DNA from: Alistipes sp.
GTDB lineage: Bacteria; Bacteroidota; Bacteroidia; Bacteroidales; Rikenellaceae
Reading direction: 5' to 3'
NCBI GenBank assembly: GCA_020026435.1
Contig: JAHHQK010000005.1
Coordinates: 27,379-91,378, forward strand
DNA: 64,000 nt
Positions 9,257 to 17,489 of this stretch are shown here, one piece after another. Under the pieces are notes generated by a model, which made no database searches, was not told the DNA's origin, and worked only from the letters and a program-made list of their open reading frames with translations. The translations under genes and the position numbers were made by a program. Each line of letters begins with the position of its first letter. Positions within the stretch are counted from its first letter, which is position 1.

Positions 9257-9844
9257 GTGGATTTAAAACTCATATTGCAAATCGTGGGCATCGTCCTGGG
9301 ACTGCTCTACCTGTGGCTGGAATACAGGGCCGACATCCGTCTGTGGATCGTGGGTCTGATCATGCCGATGGTTCACGGCACGCTCTATTACAACCAGGGG
9401 CTCTATGCCGATGCCTCGATGCAGATCTACTATGTGCTGGCCGGTCTCTACGGATGGATCGTGTGGGCCATGGCCCGCCGTCGCAACCGCAACTCGGAGG
9501 ACAAAAAAGAAGGGGTCATCTGCCATACCCCCCTATGTCATGTCCTTCCCCTGGCGGGAGTCTATGCGGCGGTTCATGTCGGCATCTACTTCCTGCTCAC
9601 TCGATTCACCGACAGCACCGTACCCTTCTGGGACAGTCTCACCACGGCCCTCTCGATCGTGGCGATGTGGATGCTCTCGAAAAAATATGTCGAGCAGTGG
9701 CTGGTATGGCTCGTGGTCGATCTGATCACCGTGGGGCTCTACTTCTACAAGGGAATCCCCCTCACGGCCGGGCTTTATCTGTTATACTCCACACTGGCAT
9801 TTGTCGGTTACCTGCGCTGGCGCAAGCTCGCAGCAGCCCGATAG
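9257..9844 (+). CDS. pnuT: PnuC-family vitamin transporter, probable thiamine transporter PnuT
   Basis: 195 residues, mostly membrane helices, with the family hallmarks WLEYRADIRLWIVGLIM near the start and the repeated YGWIVW and YVEQWLVWLVVDL blocks. PnuC homologues are facilitated transporters for vitamin nucleosides; those under TPP control in Bacteroidetes are assigned to thiamine. The start is a GTG 22 nt after the receptor stop; no better ATG is available without losing the first helix. The thiamine pyrophosphokinase gene that often completes this operon is absent; a terminator follows at once. Confidence 0.88.
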   Translation: MDLKLILQIVGIVLGLLYLWLEYRADIRLWIVGLIMPMVHGTLYYNQGLYADASMQIYYVLAGLYGWIVWAMARRRNRNSEDKKEGVICHTPLCHVLPLAGVYAAVHVGIYFLLTRFTDSTVPFWDSLTTALSIVAMWMLSKKYVEQWLVWLVVDLITVGLYFYKGIPLTAGLYLLYSTLAFVGYLRWRKLAAAR

Positions 9845-9868
9845 CCGGATTCGGACTCCATAAAAAAA

Positions 9869-9903
9869 AGGAGAAACTCTTCGGAAGAGTTTCTCCTTTT
9901 TCG
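9869..9903 (+). terminator. Bidirectional terminator after pnuT
   Basis: A perfect 13-bp stem with a CGG loop, preceded by A8 and followed by T5, so it can serve both pnuT and the convergent YjbR gene. Confidence 0.9.
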
Positions 9904-10004
9904 TTTGGTGGCAATGAAGCCGGGGCAAAGTCATCGGTTGGAATATACCGACGCTCCCCGGCCGTACATCTTCAGGATTTCGGAGTTTCCACGTCGTCAG
10001 ACCC

Positions 10005-10391
10005 TTACTCCTCATCCAAGCCGCAACGGCCGATCTCGGCGAGGATCTCCTTCCTAAGGGCTTTAGGCGTGATGCTATGGCGAGCGACCAGCAGGTAGGA
10101 GCGCAGAATCTGACGGCGCAGGAAATCATCGGGCAGATCCCCGGCCGTGGGGATGCTGTTCCAGTGTCGCTTGTTGAAATAGCGGGCGGGGATGATCTCC
10201 GCATACTCCTCGCGCAGGCGTTCGGCCTCCTCGGGCGGACATTTCACGGCCACACGATCGAAGGAATCCATCGAAGCACAGGCGAACATCTTGCCGCCGA
10301 CCTTATAGACCAGGGTCTCCTCGTCGAAGGGCGTGGACTCCTCGACCCGGGGCAACGAAAGGCAATACTCTCGGAATTGAATCAGATCCAT
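10005..10391 (-). CDS. MmcQ/YjbR family protein
   Basis: 128 residues matching the small MmcQ/YjbR fold: a start of the form MDLIQFREYCLSLPRVEESTPF, the central VGGKMFACASMD and the late NKRHWNSIPTAGDLPDDFLR. The family resembles double-wing DNA-binding proteins, but its function is unknown. It is transcribed leftward, divergent from the lipoprotein at 10516, and shares with it a 120-bp intergenic region holding a repeat-hairpin-repeat structure. Confidence 0.9.
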   Translation of the reverse strand: MDLIQFREYCLSLPRVEESTPFDEETLVYKVGGKMFACASMDSFDRVAVKCPPEEAERLREEYAEIIPARYFNKRHWNSIPTAGDLPDDFLRRQILRSYLLVARHSITPKALRKEILAEIGRCGLDEE

Positions 10392-10392
10392 C

Positions 10393-10466
10393 TTTAGAAA
10401 TTTTTGGGTTCAAACCTCCGAATACAGAGCATCGGAGGGTATTTTCACAAATTTAGAAATTTTTGG
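10393..10466. repeat. 15-bp direct repeats flanking a hairpin between divergent genes
   Basis: TTTAGAAATTTTTGG occurs at 10393-10407 and again at 10452-10466. Between them lies an inverted repeat CCTCCGA (10415-10421) / TCGGAGG (10432-10438). The unit lies directly upstream of the YjbR start and about 50 nt before the lipoprotein start. It may be an operator or a transcribed structure; there is no direct evidence for either. Confidence 0.6.
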
Positions 10467-10515
10467 CATACGGATTGCTCCAGAAAACGGTGTCACAACA
10501 AAAAATCTTATCGTC

Positions 10516-11088
10516 ATGAAAAAATTATTCCTCAGTGCGATGATCATCGCTTTCTTTGCCAGTGGATTCTGGGCCTGCAACACCGTCCGCGAATGGACCC
10601 AGGAGCAACGCCAGTCCCTGCGTCAATCGCTCAAGGCCTACCGCGAGATGATGTATCTGAACGATCTGAACGACACCGAATTCACCATCTTCACCGACCA
10701 AGTGGTCTCGGCCCTGGAGGCGGGCTATCCGGTCTACACCGAATTCGTCTCGATGCCGGCCGTGGGCGACACCGTCGACATGGTGGTCGTGGAGACCATC
10801 GTCGAGGCCCTGGATACCGACGCCCGCAATATGCGCCACCTCTATCCCTACCGTCAGCTCACCCGTGAGGGCATCCTCCCCGAGGGTCTGACCCACGAGC
10901 AGCGGCAGTCCTTCTACAAATGCCTGGCCGGAAAGGTCAATGCAACCTACCCCACCATGACCAGCTTCGTACAGGCGCTCATCTCCGACACGACGTCCCA
11001 TTCGTCGATCCGCAAAATGCAGAACCAATGTGCCAACGACCTCTTCAACTGGACATTCACCGAGGTTGAGGTCATTTCGGCCGAATAG
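10516..11088 (+). CDS. Hypothetical lipoprotein
   Basis: 190 residues. A lysine start and hydrophobic segment end in FWAC, a signal peptidase II lipobox with Cys21 as the predicted lipidated residue. The mature part is mostly alpha-helical by composition, with Gln/Arg-rich and Asp-rich segments and no motif I recognise. It is probably anchored in the outer or inner membrane facing the periplasm. It is followed by a hairpin shared with the convergent uxaC. Confidence 0.75.
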   Translation: MKKLFLSAMIIAFFASGFWACNTVREWTQEQRQSLRQSLKAYREMMYLNDLNDTEFTIFTDQVVSALEAGYPVYTEFVSMPAVGDTVDMVVVETIVEALDTDARNMRHLYPYRQLTREGILPEGLTHEQRQSFYKCLAGKVNATYPTMTSFVQALISDTTSHSSIRKMQNQCANDLFNWTFTEVEVISAE

Positions 11089-11111
11089 GTCACCTCGCCC
11101 CTTGGACGAAC

Positions 11112-11160
11112 AAAGGCGTATGGGTCGCTCCTCTGTCGGAGGAGGCCCATAGGCCTTTTA
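11112..11160 (+). terminator. Long imperfect hairpin terminator between convergent genes
   Basis: AAAGGC-TATGGG pairs with CCCATAGGCCTTT around a second short GC-rich stem, with a T tract on the right and a shorter A tract on the left. It probably ends both the lipoprotein gene and uxaC. Confidence 0.75.
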
Positions 11161-11225
11161 TGTTTGACGGGCAGGCGTCCTTATCCAAGAACGCCCGCCG
11201 TGATTCCATCAGACAGCCGATGCCC

Positions 11226-12635
11226 CTAAAACTTGAAGAAATTCCTGGCGTTGTAGTAGCAGACCGCCTCAACGATCTCGCGACCGATGAAGTCGATCTC
11301 CGATGCCGGCAGCAGCCCCTGCTCGATATCCGTACCGATCAGGTTACAGAGCGTGCGGCGGAAGTACTCGTGGCGCGGGTAGGAGACAAACGAACGCGAG
11401 TCGGTGAGCATACCCACAAAGCGGCTCAGCAGGCCAAGCGTCGAAAGGGAATTCATCTGCTGCTCCATGCCGTCCTTCTGATCCAGGAACCACCATCCCG
11501 ATCCGAACTGGATCTTGCCCGGGCCGTAGCGTCCGTCCTGGAAGTTGCCGATCATGGTACCCACCAGGTAATTGTCGCGCGGATTGAGGTTGTAGATGAT
11601 CGTCCTGGTCAGGTGGTCCGAAGCATCCAGGCGGTCGAAGAACTTGGACATCTGCTCGCCCACCGTGAAGTCACCGATCGAGTCGAAGCCCGTGTCGGGA
11701 CCGATCGCGCGGAACATCCGCGTGTTGTTGTTGCGCAGGGTGCCGTAGTGGAACTGCTGAGTCCAACCCGTCTCCCAGTCCATGATGGCAAATTCGTACA
11801 TCATGGCGCTCTTGAACTTCGAGATCTCCTCCGGGGTGAGCTGCCGACCACCATACACGCGGGCGAAGATCCGCTCGATCTCCGCAGAGGTATAGTCCTC
11901 GGCATAGAATCCTCCGATGCCGTGGTCCGAGAGGCGGCATCCGGCCTTCTCAAAGAACTTATGACGGATTCTGAGGGCTTCGATCACATCCTCAAAACGG
12001 CTGATCTCCACACCGGCCACCTCGCCGAGGCGATCCACATAGGTGCGGAAAGCCGCGGGATCCTCAACGGCCATTGCCTTGTCGGGACGCCATGTGGGGA
12101 GCATCCGCGTGCCGAAATCCTCTTGGGCCACCTTGAGGTGATGCTCCAGGGAGTCGATCGGGTCGTCGGTCGTGCAGACTACCTCGACATCGTAGTGGCG
12201 CATCAATCCGCGGGCGTGGAACTCGGGCGTCTGCAACAGGGCCGAGCAATGGTCGTAGATCTCGCGGGCCGTGGAGGGCGAGAGGAGCGTATCGACACCG
12301 AAGGCCGTCTTCAATTCGAGGTGCGTCCAGTGGTACAGCGGGTTACGCATCGTATAGGGAACCGTCTCGGCCCACTTCTCGAACTTCTCCCAATCGGAGG
12401 CATCGCCCGTGATGTAGCGTTCCTCGACTCCGTTGGTACGCATCGCACGCCACTTGTAGTGATCGCCCTCGAGCCAGAGTTTCGAGAGGTTCTCGAAACG
12501 GTGATCCGAGGCCACATACTCGGGGCTGAGGTGGCAGTGGTAGTCGATGATGGGCAATTTGGCGGCGTGTTCATGGTAGAGACGTTCGGCGGCAGGGGTC
12601 TGCAACAGAAAATTCTCGTCGTTGAAGTTTTTCAT
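11226..12635 (-). CDS. uxaC: Glucuronate (uronate) isomerase
   Basis: 469 residues, the usual length of UxaC. The metal site motif DYHCHLSPEYVA lies near residue 30. Further family blocks include GDHYKWRAMRTNGV, CTTDDPIDSLEHH, MPTW-type RMLPTWRPD, and the C-terminal SYPRHEYFRRTLCNLIG. The enzyme interconverts glucuronate and fructuronate (or galacturonate and tagaturonate) in the cytoplasm, the first step of hexuronate breakdown. It is divergent from kdgK, the last enzyme of the same pathway, with 246 bp between the starts. The intermediate dehydrogenase and dehydratase genes are not in the window. Confidence 0.96.
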   Translation of the reverse strand: MKNFNDENFLLQTPAAERLYHEHAAKLPIIDYHCHLSPEYVASDHRFENLSKLWLEGDHYKWRAMRTNGVEERYITGDASDWEKFEKWAETVPYTMRNPLYHWTHLELKTAFGVDTLLSPSTAREIYDHCSALLQTPEFHARGLMRHYDVEVVCTTDDPIDSLEHHLKVAQEDFGTRMLPTWRPDKAMAVEDPAAFRTYVDRLGEVAGVEISRFEDVIEALRIRHKFFEKAGCRLSDHGIGGFYAEDYTSAEIERIFARVYGGRQLTPEEISKFKSAMMYEFAIMDWETGWTQQFHYGTLRNNNTRMFRAIGPDTGFDSIGDFTVGEQMSKFFDRLDASDHLTRTIIYNLNPRDNYLVGTMIGNFQDGRYGPGKIQFGSGWWFLDQKDGMEQQMNSLSTLGLLSRFVGMLTDSRSFVSYPRHEYFRRTLCNLIGTDIEQGLLPASEIDFIGREIVEAVCYYNARNFFKF

Positions 12636-12725
12636 ATCATTCTATGTTTTAATCGTTTTTGTACTACATTCAAAAAGCCCGCCACCGCAGCGGGGATTGC
12701 GGAGGAAAATATTGCTGGATTTTTC

Positions 12726-12757
12726 TTGTGCAATATACGAATTTTTTGCTATATTTG
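12726..12757 (+). promoter_or_regulatory. Promoter of kdgK
   Basis: TTG at 12726-12728, 21 nt, TATATTTG at 12750-12757. The leader would be about 120 nt, long enough to carry regulation, although no known riboswitch is visible. Confidence 0.6.
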
Positions 12758-12881
12758 TTTGGGTTTCTTTGATGAAAAGCGCCCTTTTTTTCAATTCGGA
12801 AGCGACTCCCCGCAGCTATTTTCCCAGCAGGGGGCCTCCCGAAGGATTCCGTCCAAGGATATAACCAAAAGCACAACAGAT

Positions 12882-13928
12882 ATGGATCGCAACAAGAAAA
12901 TCGTCACTTTCGGCGAGGTCATGATGAGGCTCACCCCGCCCAATCACCTGAGATTCAACCAAACGGACAACTACTCGGTGAATTTCGGAGGCAGTGAGGC
13001 CAATGTGGCCGTGGCTCTGGCCCAGTTCGGGCTGAAGAGCGAATTCGTCACCTGTCTGCCGCAGAACCGGGTAGCCGATGCCTGCATCGACGATCTGAGG
13101 CACTACGGCGTGATCACCGACAACATCCTCCGCGGAGGTCGCCGTTTGGGGCTCTACTTTATGGAGGAGGCCGCCTCACTCCGGTCGACCCACGTGGTCT
13201 ACGACCGCGCCGACTCGGCATTCGACGACCTGCGCCCCGGAATGATCGACTGGGAACGGATCTTCCGCGACGCCACCTGGTTCCACTGGTCGGGCATCTC
13301 GGCAGCCATCACCGCTGACACCGCCGCCATGTGTCGCGAGGCCATCACCGCAGCCCGCAAGGCGGGGCTGACCATCTCCTGTGACCTGAACTACCGCAAG
13401 AACCTGTGGAAATACGGCAAAGAACCGCAGGAGGTACTCCCCGAGCTGATCGAGGAATGCGACGCCATGTTCGGTACGGACGAGGAGTTCAACAAGATAT
13501 TCGGATCGGGACTGGAGCCTTTCCAGGCCCGCGACGCCCACTACCGGGTCAACACGGCCGACTACGAACGCGCCTCACGCGAGGTGGCGGAGCGTTTCCC
13601 GCGTTGCCGCCAGATTGTGATCGGGCTTCGCAATGTACTGAGCGCCAACCACCACACCATCTCGGGTACGCTCTATTCCGACGGGCGTCTATTCTCCACG
13701 AGGGTCTACGACGTTGACCATGTGGTCGATTGTGTGGGTGTGGGCGATGCCTTCGTGGGCGGCATGATCTACGGCCTGGCCCAGGAGGACGACCTGCAAT
13801 ACGCCCTGGATTTCGGTGCGGCGACCTGCGCCATGAAGAACACCATCAAGGGCGACTACCTCCAGTTCACGGCCGAGGAAGTCAAGCAGCTGCTCTCCGG
13901 TCCGCTCAACGGACGCATTGCCCGATAG
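12882..13928 (+). CDS. kdgK: 2-keto-3-deoxygluconate kinase, PfkB family
   Basis: 348 residues. PfkB/ribokinase fold: N-terminal FGEVMMRLTPP, the substrate lid region NFGGSEANVAVALAQFG, and the C-terminal catalytic loop GVGDAFVGGMIYG, where the Asp is the catalytic base. The usual GAGD is GVGD here. It phosphorylates KDG to KDPG, linking hexuronate breakdown to the Entner-Doudoroff aldolase. The frame is open far upstream, but the ATG at 12882 follows the promoter and begins the family-conserved sequence. It is divergent from uxaC. Confidence 0.9.
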   Translation: MDRNKKIVTFGEVMMRLTPPNHLRFNQTDNYSVNFGGSEANVAVALAQFGLKSEFVTCLPQNRVADACIDDLRHYGVITDNILRGGRRLGLYFMEEAASLRSTHVVYDRADSAFDDLRPGMIDWERIFRDATWFHWSGISAAITADTAAMCREAITAARKAGLTISCDLNYRKNLWKYGKEPQEVLPELIEECDAMFGTDEEFNKIFGSGLEPFQARDAHYRVNTADYERASREVAERFPRCRQIVIGLRNVLSANHHTISGTLYSDGRLFSTRVYDVDHVVDCVGVGDAFVGGMIYGLAQEDDLQYALDFGAATCAMKNTIKGDYLQFTAEEVKQLLSGPLNGRIAR

Positions 13929-13973
13929 GCGCACCCTCCGCCCCGGAAAACGGGACGAAAAAGGGGAGTCACC

Positions 13974-14021
13974 AATAAAACCACCCCTGTCGCAGACATC
14001 TGCGGCAGGGGTGGTTTTATT
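13974..14021 (+). terminator. Bidirectional terminator between kdgK and copA
   Basis: A 22-bp near-perfect stem with the core CCACCCCTG / CAGGGGTGG, flanked by AATAAAA and TTTTATT. It serves convergent kdgK and copA. Confidence 0.92.
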
Positions 14022-14096
14022 GAGAAAATTTTAACATCCCCTCGTTTTTCGTTTCAAGACCTGCCATTCGAGGCTCTGCGCCCCAGGCGGAGGAAA

Positions 14097-16316
14097 TTAT
14101 TCGGTCAGTTTCACCCGCTTGAGGCGCAGGCTGTTGCTCACCACGCTCACACTGCTGAAGGCCATAGCCGCACCACCGATCAGGGGGTGGAGCAGGAATC
14201 CGAAGGCCGGATAGAGCACTCCGGCGGCAATCGGCACGCTGATCGTGTTATAGATGAATGCCCAGAAGAGGTTCTGATGGAGGATCCGCATCGTGTGGTG
14301 CGAGAGGCGGATGGTCTCGGGGATCTTCTTCAGATCCGATGCCAGGAGCGTAACCATGGCGGTATCCATCGCGATGTCGCTACCCTGCCCCATGGCAATG
14401 CTCAGATCGGCACGGGCCAGGGCGGCACTGTCGTTGATGCCGTCGCCAACCATCGCCACACAACGGCCCTCACGGCGGAACGAGTCTATATATTCGGCCT
14501 TCTCGCATGGAAAGACTCCCGCCACCACACGGTCGATACCCGCCTTGCGGGCCGCCTCGCGGGCCGAGGCCTCGTTATCGCCCGTCAGCAGGCATACCTC
14601 GATGCCCATACGGCGCAATTCGTCGACCGCCTCACGCGACGAGGCCTTCAGTTCGTCGGACAAAGCCACCAGGGCCAGCACCTGCTCCTCGTCGAAGAAC
14701 CACACCAGCGTACGGCCCGCAGCCATCCACTCCCGGGCGAGGGTTTCCTGCTCCGCTGTGGGTTTCAAACCCCGCTCCGCAAGCAGTTTTGCGCTGCCCG
14801 CATAATAATCCCGTCCGGAGGACACACCGTGCACACCCTCTCCGGGGATATTCCCGAAGTCCGTGACGGGGCTCTCCTCCACGCCCGACAGATACTCCGT
14901 AATGGCACGCGACAAGGGATGTTCCGAGCGGCTCTCCAGTCCGAGCAGCACACCCGCACTCCGAGGGCCGAACCACTTCATGTCACAGACCACAGGACGG
15001 CCTTCGGTCAGCGTACCCGTCTTGTCGAGGACGACCATATCTACCCGCCGCGCCATCTGAAGGCTCTCGGCGTCCTTGATGAGGATTCCGCGCTCGGCAC
15101 CCTTGCCGATGCCGACCATGATGGCCGTCGGGGTAGCCAGACCCAGAGCACACGGGCAGGCGATGACCAGGACGGTCATCATCGTGAGCAGTCCATGCGA
15201 GAAGCCGTCGACGGGAGCGAAGAAATACCATCCCAGGAAGCTCAGCACGGCGATCGAGATGATCATCGGCACGAAGACGGCCGCCACCTTGTCGACCAGA
15301 TTCTGGATCGGGGCGCGGCTGCCCTGCGCCTCCTGCACCATGCGGATGATCTGCGCCAGGACGGTATCCTCGCTCACCTTGTCGGCACGGAAGCGGAACG
15401 AACCCTCGCGGTTCATCGTTCCGGCATAGACCTTGCCGCCCTCCTGCTTGTAGACGGGCAGCGGTTCGCCGCTCAGCATACTCTCGTCGACATAGGATCC
15501 TCCGTCGACCACCACTCCGTCGACCGCAATGCGCTCGCCGGGATGGGCCACCAGCAGATCTCCCGCCTTGATGCGCGAGACGGGCATCTGCAACTCCTTG
15601 CCGTCGCGCCACAGCGTCACCCGCTTGGGACGCAGCCCCATCAGGTGGCTGATGGCGGTCGAGGTATTGTGCTTGGCGCGCTCCTCAAGGGTGCGGCCCA
15701 GCAGGATAAACGACACGAGCATCGCGGCCGTCTCGAAATAGAGATGAGGCTCGATGCCGCGCGAAAGCCAGAATTCGGGGAACAGAAGGTTGAAGACACT
15801 GAACAGGTAGGCGATACCCGTACTGTTGGCCACCAGCGTATCCATATTAAAGCTCAGGTGGCGCAGCTGGGTCCACGCCCCCACGAAGAAGCTGCGGCCG
15901 AAGCCGAAGACCACGACCGTCGAGAGGATCCACTCCGCGTACCTCACCGCCACGACATCACCCCACCCCATGCAGAGGATCATGATCGGCAGGGAAAGCC
16001 CCACGGCCCACATCGTGCGGCGGCGCATGTCGAGGTAATGCTCCGAGCGCAGTTGCTCGGCATGACGGGCGGCCTCCTCTTCATCCTCGATGAGCAGGTC
16101 ATAGCCGACGCCCTGCACGGCCTGTTGCAGGATCTCGGGCGAGCATTCGTCCAGGCGGAACTCCACCCGGGCCGTAGCCGATGCGAAATTCACTCCGGAG
16201 CAGACCACACCCGGCACCTCTTTCAAAGTCTTGTCCACACGGGCGGCACATCCGGCACACCCCATTCCCAGGATCGGAAAGGTGGACTTCACGGTTTTTT
16301 CCTGATTCTTTTTCAT
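14097..16316 (-). CDS. copA: Copper-exporting P-type ATPase
   Basis: 739 residues. An N-terminal heavy-metal-associated domain has GMGCAGC (Cys20, Cys23). Then come membrane helices, the TGE-loop (LSGEP), the metal-binding CPC in the sixth helix (ACPCALGLATPTA), DKTGTLTEGRP with the phosphorylated Asp, the SEHPLSRAI His-Pro motif, TGDN and GDGINDSAAL. This is the P1B-1 arrangement for Cu(I) export across the inner membrane. An ATG eight codons upstream (16340) overlaps the -7 box TATCTTTG (16331-16324), so the start at 16316 is preferred; the mRNA would have a leader of only a few bases. It lies behind the metal-domain AraC regulator on the same strand. Confidence 0.94.
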   Translation of the reverse strand: MKKNQEKTVKSTFPILGMGCAGCAARVDKTLKEVPGVVCSGVNFASATARVEFRLDECSPEILQQAVQGVGYDLLIEDEEEAARHAEQLRSEHYLDMRRRTMWAVGLSLPIMILCMGWGDVVAVRYAEWILSTVVVFGFGRSFFVGAWTQLRHLSFNMDTLVANSTGIAYLFSVFNLLFPEFWLSRGIEPHLYFETAAMLVSFILLGRTLEERAKHNTSTAISHLMGLRPKRVTLWRDGKELQMPVSRIKAGDLLVAHPGERIAVDGVVVDGGSYVDESMLSGEPLPVYKQEGGKVYAGTMNREGSFRFRADKVSEDTVLAQIIRMVQEAQGSRAPIQNLVDKVAAVFVPMIISIAVLSFLGWYFFAPVDGFSHGLLTMMTVLVIACPCALGLATPTAIMVGIGKGAERGILIKDAESLQMARRVDMVVLDKTGTLTEGRPVVCDMKWFGPRSAGVLLGLESRSEHPLSRAITEYLSGVEESPVTDFGNIPGEGVHGVSSGRDYYAGSAKLLAERGLKPTAEQETLAREWMAAGRTLVWFFDEEQVLALVALSDELKASSREAVDELRRMGIEVCLLTGDNEASAREAARKAGIDRVVAGVFPCEKAEYIDSFRREGRCVAMVGDGINDSAALARADLSIAMGQGSDIAMDTAMVTLLASDLKKIPETIRLSHHTMRILHQNLFWAFIYNTISVPIAAGVLYPAFGFLLHPLIGGAAMAFSSVSVVSNSLRLKRVKLTE

Positions 16317-16567
16317 AGTACGGCAAAGATAGCCCCTCACAAGGCCGTAGCCGTTACAAAATTATGGATATGATTTATACCGCGACGAAAAAAGGGATTG
16401 TCTGACCCGGGAAGCGACGGAAGAAGCCGTTCGGGAGGTCGTGACGCAGGAGGAGGGGTTCCCGAAGAAGGGAACAATCGATACTCTCGCTCCCGACTTT
16501 CTCTTCCCCAGAGAGGACGCAACGGCAGCGGAGCAGGACTCCGGGGAAGACACCATCCCCGGTCGTA

Positions 16568-17140
16568 TCACACCTGATCCAGACCCCGGAGCGGGCGGTG
16601 TCCCAGACGGCGGAAAACCGTGGGCGACATCCCCGTGATATTGCGAAACTGGGTACTGAAGTGCGCCACACTCGAATAGTGCAGCAGGTCGGCTATCTCG
16701 CCCACCGTCATTTGGCCATAGGTCAACAGTTCCTTGGCCCGTTCGATCTTCTGGTACAGGTAATATTTTTCGATACTCAGACCGTTCACCTCCGAGAAAA
16801 GTTTGCTCAATGCGCTGTAATCCCTATGGAAACGCTCCCGAAGATAATCCGAGAGATTCACCTCGGGTTCGCCGTCGCTGTAATGCACACGCTCGATCAC
16901 CGCCGTGCGGATCTCGTCGGCCAGTTGCAGGCGTTTGTCGTCCAGAAGTTCGAACCCGCATGCCTCCAGCTCGCGGCGCAGATGTTCGCGGCGCGGGGCG
17001 TCGATCTCCTCCTCCACGCTCGCCATGCCCAGCACCACCTCCACGGGGGTAAGCCCCTCACGGCGAAGCAGGCTCTCGACCACCATGACGCAGCGCGGGC
17101 AGACCATATTCTTGATATGAAGCGTATGTATTTCCGACAT
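16568..17140 (-). CDS. AraC-family regulator with N-terminal heavy-metal-binding domain
   Basis: 190 residues. Residues 1-65 form an HMA-like fold with NMVCPRC (Cys14, Cys17), as in copper chaperones. Residues 90-190 are an AraC-type double helix-turn-helix with IEKYYLYQKIERAKELL and VGEIADLLHYSSVAHFSTQF. The architecture suggests that metal binding directly changes DNA binding. Position just upstream of copA on the same strand suggests copper control of copA; that is inferred. An alternative start 19 codons upstream (17197) is possible, but the domain begins at the chosen Met. A good promoter lies at 17241-17273. Confidence 0.88.
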   Translation of the reverse strand: MSEIHTLHIKNMVCPRCVMVVESLLRREGLTPVEVVLGMASVEEEIDAPRREHLRRELEACGFELLDDKRLQLADEIRTAVIERVHYSDGEPEVNLSDYLRERFHRDYSALSKLFSEVNGLSIEKYYLYQKIERAKELLTYGQMTVGEIADLLHYSSVAHFSTQFRNITGMSPTVFRRLGHRPLRGLDQV

Positions 17141-17240
17141 AGGGATTCGATTTAGAGGTAAAACCGGAGTGGGACCGTCGCGTGTAAATGCCGACACCGC
17201 CTGGGCGGATCATCTTCTCGGGGCGCCTCCCTCCCCGATA

Positions 17241-17273
17241 CAAAGATACGCAATTTATCCCCAATCCGCCAAA
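17241..17273 (-). promoter_or_regulatory. Promoter of the metal-domain AraC regulator
   Basis: On the minus strand TTTG (17273-17270), 21 nt, TATCTTTG (17248-17241). The leader is about 95 nt. Confidence 0.65.
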
Positions 17274-17341
17274 TTCATCCCGCACAAGTCCGTCTTTTCC
17301 GTCCTGCGTCCTGCGCCCTGCCCCAAAGCCCGGGACAATAT

Positions 17342-17383
17342 AAAATCACCCCTGCCACAGATTATGGTGGCAGGGGTGATTTT
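17342..17383 (-). terminator. Terminator of the PCMD/PorT operon
   Basis: A perfect 17-bp stem (core TCACCCCTGCC / GGCAGGGGTGA) with A/T flanks. The core resembles the terminator behind kdgK. Confidence 0.85.
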
Positions 17384-17489
17384 CTTAAGGGAAGCGTCTT
17401 GACTCGCCCTCCCCAGTGTATGATTCCTCCCGGCATCGGGTCTTCGGGCGGGGCAAACCGCCGCGAGCCGCGACAAGGGGGGGGATGCT

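Noticed and set aside
7054..9291. A 745-codon open frame on the minus strand opposite the TonB receptor
   Set aside because: It is a shadow of the GC-rich receptor gene: Val/Gly/His-rich translation, no motifs, and the plus strand has clear family signatures, a promoter and a riboswitch.
14187..16373. A 728-codon open frame on the plus strand opposite copA
   Set aside because: Translation is His/Arg/Gln-rich without domains; copA on the other strand shows every P-type ATPase motif.
13974..17383. Similar CACCCCTG hairpins after kdgK and after the PorT-like gene as a mobile repeat
   Set aside because: The similarity is confined to about 12 bp of stem and both work as ordinary terminators; no wider homology flanks them.
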